In this document: positions 16,125 through 22,953 of the stretch, piece after piece | Layout: the number at the start of each line of letters is the position of its first letter | How positions within the stretch are numbered: position 1 is the first letter of the stretch | DNA from: CS3-C152 sp964347025 | GTDB taxonomy: Archaea; Aenigmatarchaeota; Aenigmatarchaeia; QMZP01; QMZT01 | Length of the DNA stretch: 23,806 nucleotides | Assembly (NCBI GenBank): GCA_964347025.1 | Contig: CAYFWU010000014.1 | Location: forward strand, 1-23,806 | Reading direction: 5' to 3' | Made by a program: the position numbers and the translations under genes | The notes under the pieces: model-generated | Databases searched by the model: none | Told to the model about the DNA's origin: nothing | The model's input: only the letters and a program-made list of their open reading frames with translations

Positions 16125-16748
16125 TTAATCAAGAAATTCCCTTTCTATCTTCTTCACTCCCGGTATGTAAGCGATCTTCTCTTCAATGTCTTCCATTATG
16201 TTCTTGAAGAACCTGTGATCTTTAGGGATCTTGAGAAGAATTTTAACAATACCCTTGTCAAGTTTAACGTTTTGCACGATTCCCAAACTAACGATATCCC
16301 TTCCAACACTCGGGTCCATCACCCTTCGTAGCCTCGATCTTATCAATCCCTCGTCCACGTCCTCTTCCTTCGCCAGTCCGTGTTTCTCTTCGTAGTTCCT
16401 TATCGCCGATTTCAGTCCGTCAATAGCCAGGACCGAGCAATGAATCTTTACAGGCGGGAGTCCTCCCAAAGCTTTCGTGATGTCGGAGAATTTGATCTTC
16501 TTCGCTTGCTCGATCGTCTTTCCCTTAACCATCTCTGTCATGATAGAAGTTGTCGCTATGTTTGCGGCGCATCCATAGGACTTGAACTTTATGTCTTTAA
16601 TGACGTGGGTCTTCGGATCTACCTTTATGTAAATATTCACGATATCTCCGCAGGCGAGCGATCCTTCTGTGGATTTTCCGTCTGCTTTTTTTATCTCACC
16701 CACGTTTTTGGGATGGGTGAAGTATTTGATCACTTTTTTGGAATACAT
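16125..16748 (-). CDS. IscU/SufU-type Fe-S scaffold fused to a DUF59 (MIP18-like) domain
   Basis: The 207-residue protein has two domains. Residues 1-122 are an IscU-type scaffold with the three cluster-binding Cys (Cys33 in LACGD, Cys60 in YGCAA, Cys104 in KIHCSV) and the typical start YFTHPKNVGEI. Residues about 135-207 look like DUF59: DPSVGRDIVSLGIV and the closing IPGVKKIE, but without the Cys-Pro of many members and without the CxxC of Nfu domains. It would assemble Fe-S clusters and perhaps pass them on. The start has a good AAGGTG ribosome site. A TATA-linked inverted repeat at 16781-16799 resembles one before the YHS-permease gene, suggesting shared metal control. A SufS-type desulfurase lies at the right end of the window. 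Confidence 0.85.
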   Translation of the reverse strand: MYSKKVIKYFTHPKNVGEIKKADGKSTEGSLACGDIVNIYIKVDPKTHVIKDIKFKSYGCAANIATTSIMTEMVKGKTIEQAKKIKFSDITKALGGLPPVKIHCSVLAIDGLKSAIRNYEEKHGLAKEEDVDEGLIRSRLRRVMDPSVGRDIVSLGIVQNVKLDKGIVKILLKIPKDHRFFKNIMEDIEEKIAYIPGVKKIEREFLD

Positions 16749-16780
16749 ATTAACACCTTACCTGTTTGGGATTTTAAATG

Positions 16781-16799
16781 TATATAACACCGTTATATA
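16781..16799 (-). promoter_or_regulatory. Inverted-repeat operator at the IscU-DUF59 promoter
   Basis: TATATAAC-ACC-GTTATATA is a perfect 8+3+8 inverted repeat. Read on the minus strand it continues a TTTTTATATAAC TATA-like element and lies 33-51 nt before the IscU-DUF59 start. The same core, TATAAC-N3-GTTATA, stands before the YHS-permease gene at 20172-20186 in the same relation to its TATA box. A repressor bound here would cover the TATA region. Confidence 0.6.
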
Positions 16800-16818
16800 A
16801 AAAGATTTCGACTGCTCC

Positions 16819-17859
16819 TCATTTATGATACTTCTCAATGGAGTTCAGGTATTTCCGGTATGTCTCCGTGTCCCGTGGAAAGCAAATTCTGCTTGAGGGA
16901 TATTTTTTAGAATGTTTTAAAACAGATCCCTTGACCTCTTTAAACGCTTCTTCAAATGATTTATAATTTTCTATGTTTCCAAAATGCTTGCCTGTTTCAG
17001 GGGTGTAAGGACAAAGCAAAACATTACCGTCAGAATTTATGCTTAATCCTTGGAATATGAAACCACACCTTCCGTCGAACGTGGTCCCAGCCAGCCCCTT
17101 GTTGTCTGATTTTTTAAGCACGTTACTTTTGAATGCCTCATATTCTGCTTCAGATTTACACATCTCTTTTAAATGATACTTAAAATTTCCATGAATTATA
17201 GGCCAGTTACATATGAACATTATATCATCGCCGCAGAATTCCTTCATTCTGTCAATTTCATTGAAATTTTCATGGCTTATAGAAATGTTTATTCCAAGTC
17301 TCAGTAAATTGTAACCTTTATGAGTTTCTGTCTTCTCTCCAAAAACTTCTCTGGCATACTTGAGATTCTTCATCACCCCCTCAAAAGAATCCTTTGGTCC
17401 CCTGTAAAGATCAAGGTATTTCCTTTTGTTCAGAGAATCTATACTGATTACGATTGATGCTTCCTTGTCACTCAAAAGATCCACCATTTTTCTGTCCATG
17501 TAATAGCCGTTCGAGAATTGAAACAGATGAAGATCTAGCTTGTCTATGTAGTCGACCAACTCGATGTAGTTCTCTTTATAATCACTTTCTTTCCTTCCGT
17601 TCCCTGCCAAAAAGGTTTCACCTCTTCCAGGGATGAAAACACATTTTATATCCAGTTCTTCTTTCGCTCTCTTTATCATTTTCTTGAACTGATCGAGCGA
17701 TAACTTCGTTCCCTTTCTGAAGGGAGACCCTTGAACGCATTTCTTACATCTAAAATTACAGCGATCAGATACATTCAAGCCTAAATAAATTGCTTCAGGC
17801 TTTTCCATATCATCCAATAGCTCATAGTACTTGGGAGTGAATTTCAACATTTTTTTCAT
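16819..17859 (-). CDS. Radical SAM protein with SPASM/twitch-like C terminus
   Basis: The 346-residue protein has the [4Fe-4S]-SAM motif CNFRCKKC (Cys34, 38, 41) after IYLGLNVSDR. The barrel follows, with a modified Gly-rich SAM-binding segment FIPGRGETFLAG. The C-terminal part (about 262-335) has RCGFIFQGLSINSDGNVLLCPYTPETGKHFGN and a last SSRICFPR Cys, like the auxiliary-cluster regions of SPASM or twitch proteins, though with few Cys. The substrate is unknown. It starts with an AAGGTGG ribosome site and a TATA-like ATATAAAA (minus-strand TTTTATAT) near 17909-17916. A perfect palindrome lies at the inferred transcription start, and a tandem Lrp regulator is divergent, so regulation by that protein is likely. 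Confidence 0.82.
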   Translation of the reverse strand: MKKMLKFTPKYYELLDDMEKPEAIYLGLNVSDRCNFRCKKCVQGSPFRKGTKLSLDQFKKMIKRAKEELDIKCVFIPGRGETFLAGNGRKESDYKENYIELVDYIDKLDLHLFQFSNGYYMDRKMVDLLSDKEASIVISIDSLNKRKYLDLYRGPKDSFEGVMKNLKYAREVFGEKTETHKGYNLLRLGINISISHENFNEIDRMKEFCGDDIMFICNWPIIHGNFKYHLKEMCKSEAEYEAFKSNVLKKSDNKGLAGTTFDGRCGFIFQGLSINSDGNVLLCPYTPETGKHFGNIENYKSFEEAFKEVKGSVLKHSKKYPSSRICFPRDTETYRKYLNSIEKYHK

Positions 17860-17885
17860 ATAACCACCTTAAAGTGATAACCTAT

Positions 17886-17903
17886 CTGATAATGGATTAT
17901 CAG
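17886..17903. promoter_or_regulatory. Perfect palindromic operator between radical SAM and lrp2 genes
   Basis: CTGATAAT-GG-ATTATCAG is a perfect 8+2+8 inverted repeat in the 121-bp divergent region. On the minus strand it lies just downstream of a TATA-like element (about 17909-17916), so it would overlie the radical SAM transcription start. Related single half-sites (GTGATAAC near 17875, CGATTAT near 17944) flank it, which fits a multimeric Lrp-type protein occupying several sites. Confidence 0.6.
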
Positions 17904-17950
17904 TTTTACATATAAAACTTTTTCAATATTTTTTCAGAAAAACCGATTAT

Positions 17951-17960
17951 TTTAAATAAA
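17951..17960 (+). promoter_or_regulatory. TATA box candidate for lrp2
   Basis: TTTAAATAAA lies 21-30 nt before the lrp2 ATG at 17981 and no GGTG ribosome site precedes the ATG, so a leaderless transcript is likely, as inferred for lrp1. Confidence 0.45.
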
Positions 17961-17980
17961 ATAAGAGATAAAACCTAAAT

Positions 17981-18991
17981 ATGGTTATGAAAAAGTATCT
18001 TAAAGAGAAAAAGATAAGATTGGATCTCAAGGATAGAAAGATACTTTATGAACTGGACAAAGACGCAAGGCAGCCCGCCTCAAGGATAGCGAGAAAGGTT
18101 GGCTTATCCACGGACGGCGTGAATTACAGGATCAAAAAATTATTGGAAAATAAGGTTATATTCAAATTAATGACCCTGCTAGACACTGCAAAACTTGGTT
18201 TCACGACGTACAAGATATTCTTTCGTTTCCAGAACACAACCTCGAGAATGGAAAAAAATATCATTAACTTCCTGAAAGATCATCCGAATACGCAGTTGGT
18301 TACAACAGCAGAGGGGATGTTTGATTTGAATGTGAATGTTCTTGCGGGCTCTGCTGAAGAGTTGAATACTATATTGAATGAATTCAACAACAAATTCGGG
18401 AAATACATCGCTGAACGACAGGTGGACATAATGGTAAAGTCGAACTTTTTCTTTAGGGACTATTTTATTGGGAAATCCTCAATTCAATACAGAAAACCCA
18501 TGTACTTCGGGTCTAAGCCAGAACCCGTAAAAATGGATGAAACCAATAAGAAAATCATAACATTCCTAGCGAAAGACGCAAGAATACCGACCGTTAAGAT
18601 CGCAAGTGGTATAGGTCTGAGTCCTGATGCAATCGCTGACAGGATCAGAAAACTCGAGAAATCCGGTGTAATCCAGAACTATGTCCTGTTCCCGAATTCA
18701 GAAGATATAGGATATACGTGGAATTACGTCATGATGAGGTTCAGCGTTGCTGACCAGGAAAGGGAGCGAACGTTCTTCAATTTTTGCAGGGCAAATCAGA
18801 ACGTCTGGTTTTATAGCAGAATGATCGGTCAGTGGGATGTTGTGATAAACATAGAGACAGAAGAACATGAAACGTTCAAGAACATTATGACGCAGATAAA
18901 AAGGGAGTTCTCAGACATAATCAAAGAATATAGTATTCTCCAAATATCTAAAACCTACAAATTTAATCAGTATCCCATGGGGAATGTCTAA
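17981..18991 (+). CDS. Tandem Lrp/AsnC-family transcription regulator (copy 2)
   Basis: The 336-residue protein has the same double-module layout as the regulator at 12018. HTH 1 is at about 14-64 (LDLKDRKILYELDKDARQPAS ... STDGVNYRIKKLLENKVI), alpha/beta effector-like domain 1 at about 72-155. HTH 2 is at about 178-236 (MDETNKKIITFLAKDARIPT ... SPDAIADRIRKLEKSGVI), domain 2 at about 240-325. The two copies are clearly homologous in architecture but diverged in sequence. It is divergent from the radical SAM gene across a perfect palindrome and probably regulates it. Its stop overlaps the stop of the convergent YHS-permease gene. Confidence 0.85.
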   Translation: MVMKKYLKEKKIRLDLKDRKILYELDKDARQPASRIARKVGLSTDGVNYRIKKLLENKVIFKLMTLLDTAKLGFTTYKIFFRFQNTTSRMEKNIINFLKDHPNTQLVTTAEGMFDLNVNVLAGSAEELNTILNEFNNKFGKYIAERQVDIMVKSNFFFRDYFIGKSSIQYRKPMYFGSKPEPVKMDETNKKIITFLAKDARIPTVKIASGIGLSPDAIADRIRKLEKSGVIQNYVLFPNSEDIGYTWNYVMMRFSVADQERERTFFNFCRANQNVWFYSRMIGQWDVVINIETEEHETFKNIMTQIKREFSDIIKEYSILQISKTYKFNQYPMGNV

Positions 18992-20145
18992 AGGAAAATG
19001 TTGAATAACCACCCCAGTAACAATATCTGCGGAACAGTTATAATTGGTAACAGGATCGCTGCTCGTTTCCCTATATTGGACCAGATGAGACCGATCTCTG
19101 TGTAGTCTGTGGAAACACCCGCACTCAAGAAAACGAATGCGTTACCAAAGGCTCCGCTCTGGTCGAATATCTCGAAGGCGAGGGGAGCGGACCCTTCCGA
19201 GCAGACCTCGATCACTGTCGCTAGGATCAGGGTAACGACAAGTCCTATTATTGTAGGTCCTAAATATAATATGAACCATTCGTGCGGTATGAATGCACGA
19301 GCGAAAGAGGCCATGAACATCCCTATTACTATCCACCACATAACCATTTTCGTCAGGGACCACGATCCTTTCATAACTCCCTTGAAATCGTTCTTAAGAT
19401 TATCATTTGTTAACTTGTATTTTTTCATTCTTTTCTTTAAATCAGCCCAAACGGAAAAACTTTCATCAATCTTTGTTTCGCAGTATTTGCATTCAACCCA
19501 TCCCCTGCGATCGAGAACCTGGTATATTAATCCTGTAATTATCGCTATGATTATCGCTGAGATAACAATGTAAAAGGCATTGATTCCAAAGAAACCGAAC
19601 AAGAGAATCGTCACGGGGAGGTTGGCCCAGGGAGAGGCGAGGAGGAAGGCAATTACTGCTGGAGTGGAAGCACCTTTCTTGTAAAGTTCCATCGCTATTG
19701 CAAGTATTCCATGGGAACACGCAGACATGAGAAACCCGAAGACAACAGAATATAAAACAGTCCTTTTTTTATGCCTGGTTAAATATCTCCGAATGTATTC
19801 GCTTGGAATGAAATGATCTATAAATCCACCAAGCAGAAATCCCAGCAACAACGCCCACCAGATCAATGCAACGTAATCAATGAAAGCCATGGTCAGAGGT
19901 CTAAATGGTTGAATGAAGTATGAAATCACGAGAATAGCACCGATTACTAAAGAAATTAAATACAACCTTTCTTTATACCATTTTTTCGCGGGTTTCGCAC
20001 AGGTTTCGCATTCTTCCTTTTTTCCCTTTATTCCATGTTCTTTCTCGTACTTTTCAATACAGTGCTGGCTACAGAAATAATGGCCATGCTTTTTTATATG
20101 ACCCTTCATACCACATACAGGATCAGTTCTGTTCTCTTTTTTCAT
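18988..20145 (-). CDS. YHS-domain metal permease (DUF318 / ArsP-like)
   Basis: Started at the ATG at 20145 it has 385 residues, with GGGTG placed as ribosome site; a GTG three codons upstream (20154) is the alternative. Residues 8-40 form a YHS/TRASH-like metal-binding domain (DPVCGM, then FCSQHC; Cys11, 25, 29), followed by CETC (46-49). Two membrane halves follow, together about eight helices. The DUF318 motifs SACSHGILAIAMELYKKGAS and EVCSEGSAPLAFE contain membrane Cys. A cytosolic loop between them carries another CKYC pair (219-222). The family includes arsenical and Cu/Zn efflux permeases, so metal or metalloid export is likely but the ion is not determined. Its promoter carries the TATAAC-N3-GTTATA repeat shared with the IscU-DUF59 gene. 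Confidence 0.83.
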   Translation of the reverse strand: MKKENRTDPVCGMKGHIKKHGHYFCSQHCIEKYEKEHGIKGKKEECETCAKPAKKWYKERLYLISLVIGAILVISYFIQPFRPLTMAFIDYVALIWWALLLGFLLGGFIDHFIPSEYIRRYLTRHKKRTVLYSVVFGFLMSACSHGILAIAMELYKKGASTPAVIAFLLASPWANLPVTILLFGFFGINAFYIVISAIIIAIITGLIYQVLDRRGWVECKYCETKIDESFSVWADLKKRMKKYKLTNDNLKNDFKGVMKGSWSLTKMVMWWIVIGMFMASFARAFIPHEWFILYLGPTIIGLVVTLILATVIEVCSEGSAPLAFEIFDQSGAFGNAFVFLSAGVSTDYTEIGLIWSNIGKRAAILLPIITVPQILLLGWLFNIFL

Positions 20146-20171
20146 TCCAGACACCCGTTAAACTAAATTAT

Positions 20172-20186
20172 TATAACAGTGTTATA
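20172..20186 (-). promoter_or_regulatory. Inverted-repeat operator at the YHS-permease promoter
   Basis: TATAAC-AGT-GTTATA is a perfect 6+3+6 inverted repeat located 27-41 nt before the ATG at 20145. On the minus strand it directly follows and overlaps a TATATATAAC TATA-like run. It has the same core and the same TATA relation as the site at 16781-16799. Confidence 0.6.
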
Positions 20187-20200
20187 TATATTTAGGCTTT

Positions 20201-21691
20201 TCAGAATAAAAAGAACCTTTTCCTTTCCACGGCAACCTTTAGCTCTTTCCCCTGTTTCAGCATGTCCCAGTATTTCTTGTTGTTGATACATCCAGGATCA
20301 GGACCCTGCACGTCTCCGAAGTAACCGTACGCGCGCGCACGACATCCTCCGCATACGAATTTGTATTTACACTCTCCACACCCTATGAACTTCTCTCGCT
20401 CTCTCATCCTTTTAAGAACCGGGGAAGTCGCCCACACTTTTTTCAATCTATCCTCTCGTATGTTACCGATCTTTATGGGAATGAAAACACACGGTTGTAT
20501 ATCTCCGTTGGGTTCAAGACCGCAATACAGTCTCCCTGCTCCACAACCTCCTATGAACTCTCCAAGTCTCTTCGTCTTTCCCTTCATACCCATCGAGATT
20601 TTGTTGGTGAAATGTGTTGTCACAGTCGGACCTTCGGCAAATTCCATAGCAATCCTGGCATACTGGGGAGCAGTGGAAAGAACGTTCAATTTGCATGATT
20701 TGTCCATCAATTTCGAATACAGGAACCCCTGTAATTCCTCCCTCTGTTCGGGTTCCAGATCATGCTCAATCATCTCATTCCCCCTCCTGACAGGGATGAA
20801 GTTGAATGCAATCAGCCTTTTGGCCTTAAGATCATTCTCAACAAATTCCGTTAGCCTCTTGATATCCTTGAAGTTTCTCTTCGTCACGGTTGTCGCCACA
20901 CAGGTATCAAGTCCGACCTCCACACAGTTTCTTATGCCCTCGCATGTTTTCTTCCATGCACCTTTCAACCCCCTGAACTCGTCATGCTCTTTCTCAAATC
21001 CGTCCAGAGAGATTTCGACATATTCGATGCCAGAGTCCTTTATCTTTTTTGCCATCTTTTTCGTTAGCAATGTCCCGTTGGTGGCGACAGAAAGGTAGAA
21101 GCCCTTGCTTGCAGCATAACTTGCGACATCGAAGAAATCGGGTCTGACCAGTGGTTCTCCTCCTGAGAAAGCTATTGCGACAACGCCGGATTCATGGAAC
21201 TCATTAACCACCTTTTTTGCCTCCTCTGTCGTTAACTCATCATGCATGAATGTGTTCGCGTCTTGGTAACAATGCTTACACCTAAGATTACAGGCATGGG
21301 TGAAATTCCAGACCACAAGGAAAGGAGAGATCGTGGTCTGGGGTCTCTGCACTCCGTAGTAGGCGATGCCCTCCAGAACGTTGACAAGCGATCTCCTTAG
21401 AACAATATCATTCAGGCCGAGTTCCATTTCCTTATCAGGAACTTCGAAGGAAGCAGCTCCCTTATTTATTGCAAACCTCACGATCCTGTACGCAAGATCA
21501 TCCTTCCAGTCACCCCTAACATCTTCGCCGGCGCACTTCTTGAGGGCCAGCTCCAGCCTGTTCTCACCGTTCTTCGACTTCCCGCACACAAACCTCAGCA
21601 AACCCCTAGATACAGGATTGCCTAACCAGACCTTCACGGTGTTCGCCACCAGGTGTGGGTCCCTCGTGTCAAGGTTGGTTTCTTCAGGCAT
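20201..21691 (-). CDS. Radical SAM/SPASM domain protein
   Basis: The 496-residue protein has three parts. Residues 1-122 are an N-terminal extension of unrecognised type, largely helical. The radical SAM barrel has CNLRCKHC (Cys134, 138, 141), the FSGGEPLVRPD SAM motif and ISLDGFEKEHDEFRG. The SPASM domain (from about 395) is Cys-rich: GGCGAG, YCGLEPNGDIQPC, then GCGECKYKFVCGGCRARAYG and a last GC, enough for two auxiliary [4Fe-4S] clusters. SPASM enzymes mostly modify peptides or proteins or make cofactors. No short precursor peptide gene is visible beside it, so the substrate is unknown. TATA-like elements lie upstream (TTTAAA near 21711, TTTATAAA near 21740). Confidence 0.88.
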   Translation of the reverse strand: MPEETNLDTRDPHLVANTVKVWLGNPVSRGLLRFVCGKSKNGENRLELALKKCAGEDVRGDWKDDLAYRIVRFAINKGAASFEVPDKEMELGLNDIVLRRSLVNVLEGIAYYGVQRPQTTISPFLVVWNFTHACNLRCKHCYQDANTFMHDELTTEEAKKVVNEFHESGVVAIAFSGGEPLVRPDFFDVASYAASKGFYLSVATNGTLLTKKMAKKIKDSGIEYVEISLDGFEKEHDEFRGLKGAWKKTCEGIRNCVEVGLDTCVATTVTKRNFKDIKRLTEFVENDLKAKRLIAFNFIPVRRGNEMIEHDLEPEQREELQGFLYSKLMDKSCKLNVLSTAPQYARIAMEFAEGPTVTTHFTNKISMGMKGKTKRLGEFIGGCGAGRLYCGLEPNGDIQPCVFIPIKIGNIREDRLKKVWATSPVLKRMREREKFIGCGECKYKFVCGGCRARAYGYFGDVQGPDPGCINNKKYWDMLKQGKELKVAVERKRFFLF

Positions 21692-21751
21692 GATTTCACG
21701 AATACAGGGGGGTTTAAAGAAAAATTTGCAGAAGGATTTATAAACCTTAAA

Positions 21752-22459
21752 TCACGCCAGCCAGGCGAATCCTATTATCAGGGTGTACACGACAACGCCC
21801 AGAACGAAATATATCGCTTTCCCTACTGTTTCCTTTGGGATGGAATCCCTGATAACTATGTAGAGCAGACTCCCCACAATGAAACCAAGAAGGGCATGCA
21901 AGACGTTCAAGGGTATCAGCACGGAATACGCCAGCAGCACGCCGAACAGGGTGGAACAAGAAAGGATGATTTTCAGTATGATCCTTTCCCTGATGCTTAC
22001 GTGTATCCCTTTCAGGGAAGCAGAACTGACGGCTGTGTGAAACAGTATGGGGATGAAGAATAATAGACCGCTTATGAAGTTTATGGTCACCAGCTCAACA
22101 AGTAGAATGCCTATGACAAAATGGTAGACAAAGAACATGCTGGAATGAGTGACCCTCAGCTCCTCGTGAAGAATTTCCTTGGATTTGTGCTGGTATATGT
22201 GCTTCTCTATAAGATGGAATATTGAGAATCCCGCAAGGATGAAAATGAAAAGGAACTGGTGGAGAGATTCTATTCCCTCGTAAACTTCAGGAAGCAGAAG
22301 GAGAAATATGTAAGCGATCGAAATACCCGCAACGAAGGAAACAAGTTTATGTCGGGTTGCAGGGTCCTCTGGATGAATCCTTTCATTAAAATAATGGACC
22401 ACTGCCAAAACCAGACCCAAGACCACAGCCAGCATACTAATTAATCTATTGTTTACCAT
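21752..22459 (-). CDS. ZIP-like integral membrane protein lacking canonical metal motifs
   Basis: The 235-residue protein is almost wholly hydrophobic with about 7-8 predicted helices and a His-rich loop near residues 85-107 (EKHIYQHKSKEILHEE ... THSS). HKLVSFVAGISIAYIFLLLLPEVYEG resembles the ZIP transporter TM2 pattern with LLPE, and LGFIVGSLLYIVIRDSIPKE resembles a late ZIP helix. However, the paired HNxxD and HExxH metal ligands of TM4 and TM5 are not seen; only FHTAVSS is in that position. It may be a degenerate ZIP relative or an unrelated fold. A TATA-like run 20-29 nt upstream implies a leaderless start at 22459. Confidence 0.6.
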   Translation of the reverse strand: MVNNRLISMLAVVLGLVLAVVHYFNERIHPEDPATRHKLVSFVAGISIAYIFLLLLPEVYEGIESLHQFLFIFILAGFSIFHLIEKHIYQHKSKEILHEELRVTHSSMFFVYHFVIGILLVELVTINFISGLLFFIPILFHTAVSSASLKGIHVSIRERIILKIILSCSTLFGVLLAYSVLIPLNVLHALLGFIVGSLLYIVIRDSIPKETVGKAIYFVLGVVVYTLIIGFAWLA

Positions 22460-22466
22460 TATAATA

Positions 22467-22480
22467 AGTTTAAATTTATA
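22467..22480 (-). promoter_or_regulatory. TATA region of the ZIP-like gene
   Basis: On the minus strand this reads TATAAATTTAAACT. It ends about 8 nt and begins about 21 nt before the ATG at 22459, the only clear promoter-like element there. On the plus strand the same bases abut the start-less Cys-rich remnant, so they are unlikely to be a functional promoter for it. Confidence 0.4.
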
Positions 22481-22945
22481 TGCTGCGGAGGAATATGTTC
22501 TGCCCCTGTTTGCTCACTGGACGCGGACTGCGACGACAGCGATGCATGCACGACAGATACCTGTGATTACCCAGGGACGTGCGAATCCTCATGTATTTAC
22601 GATCCCGTTACATTATGCATTGACAACGATGGTTGTTGCCCTTCCGGATGTGATTACACGAATGACAACGATTGCCAGGCAATAACAAAATGCTGGAGCG
22701 CGGAATACACGTACATCAAAAGGAGCAGCAGCCAGTTCAAGAAATTCTGTAAGTGTGCGGAAGGGACGTACGCTTACGAGAGTTACGGTTATGTCTGGGG
22801 CAGGCAAACAGCGTATCAGTACAGTGATTCAGGTGACAATGAAAACTGGGATACGAGATCAAGCAACACCTACTTCCCCGCGTACATAGTGAGATGCACG
22901 GACGGGAACTGGTATTACACGAACCAGGATTATTACTACGGTTAA
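22481..22945 (+). pseudogene. 5'-truncated Cys-rich secreted protein remnant
   Basis: A 154-codon frame is open from at least 22445 to the TAA at 22943-22945, but no ATG, GTG or TTG occurs in frame before a late GTG near the C terminus. The first half (residues about 1-66 from 22481) is a dense Cys/Asp repeat: CCGG-x-C, DADCDDSDACTTDTC, PGTC, CIDNDGCCPSGC and DNDC. This is a pattern typical of exported archaeal and bacterial proteins. The second half is Tyr-rich with few Cys. A signal peptide and the upstream repeats would be expected but are missing; the sequence runs straight into the promoter of the ZIP-like gene. Most likely a truncated remnant; a sequencing frameshift or non-AUG start is less likely because no leader exists in any frame. 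Confidence 0.65.
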
Positions 22946-22953
22946 AACCCTTT

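Noticed and set aside
20361..21098. Long plus-strand frame of 245 codons
   Set aside because: It is antisense to the conserved radical SAM/SPASM gene, with Ser/Phe-rich composition and no family motifs.
21738..21750. Near-palindrome around TTTATAAA before the SPASM gene as an operator
   Set aside because: It is imperfect and mostly the self-complementarity of a TATA-like element; no second copy was seen.
22480..22563. Short frame starting at ATG 22480 or 22495 (with GGAGG before it) as the start of the Cys-rich protein
   Set aside because: It is in a different frame from the Cys-rich sequence and reaches TGA after about 28 codons.
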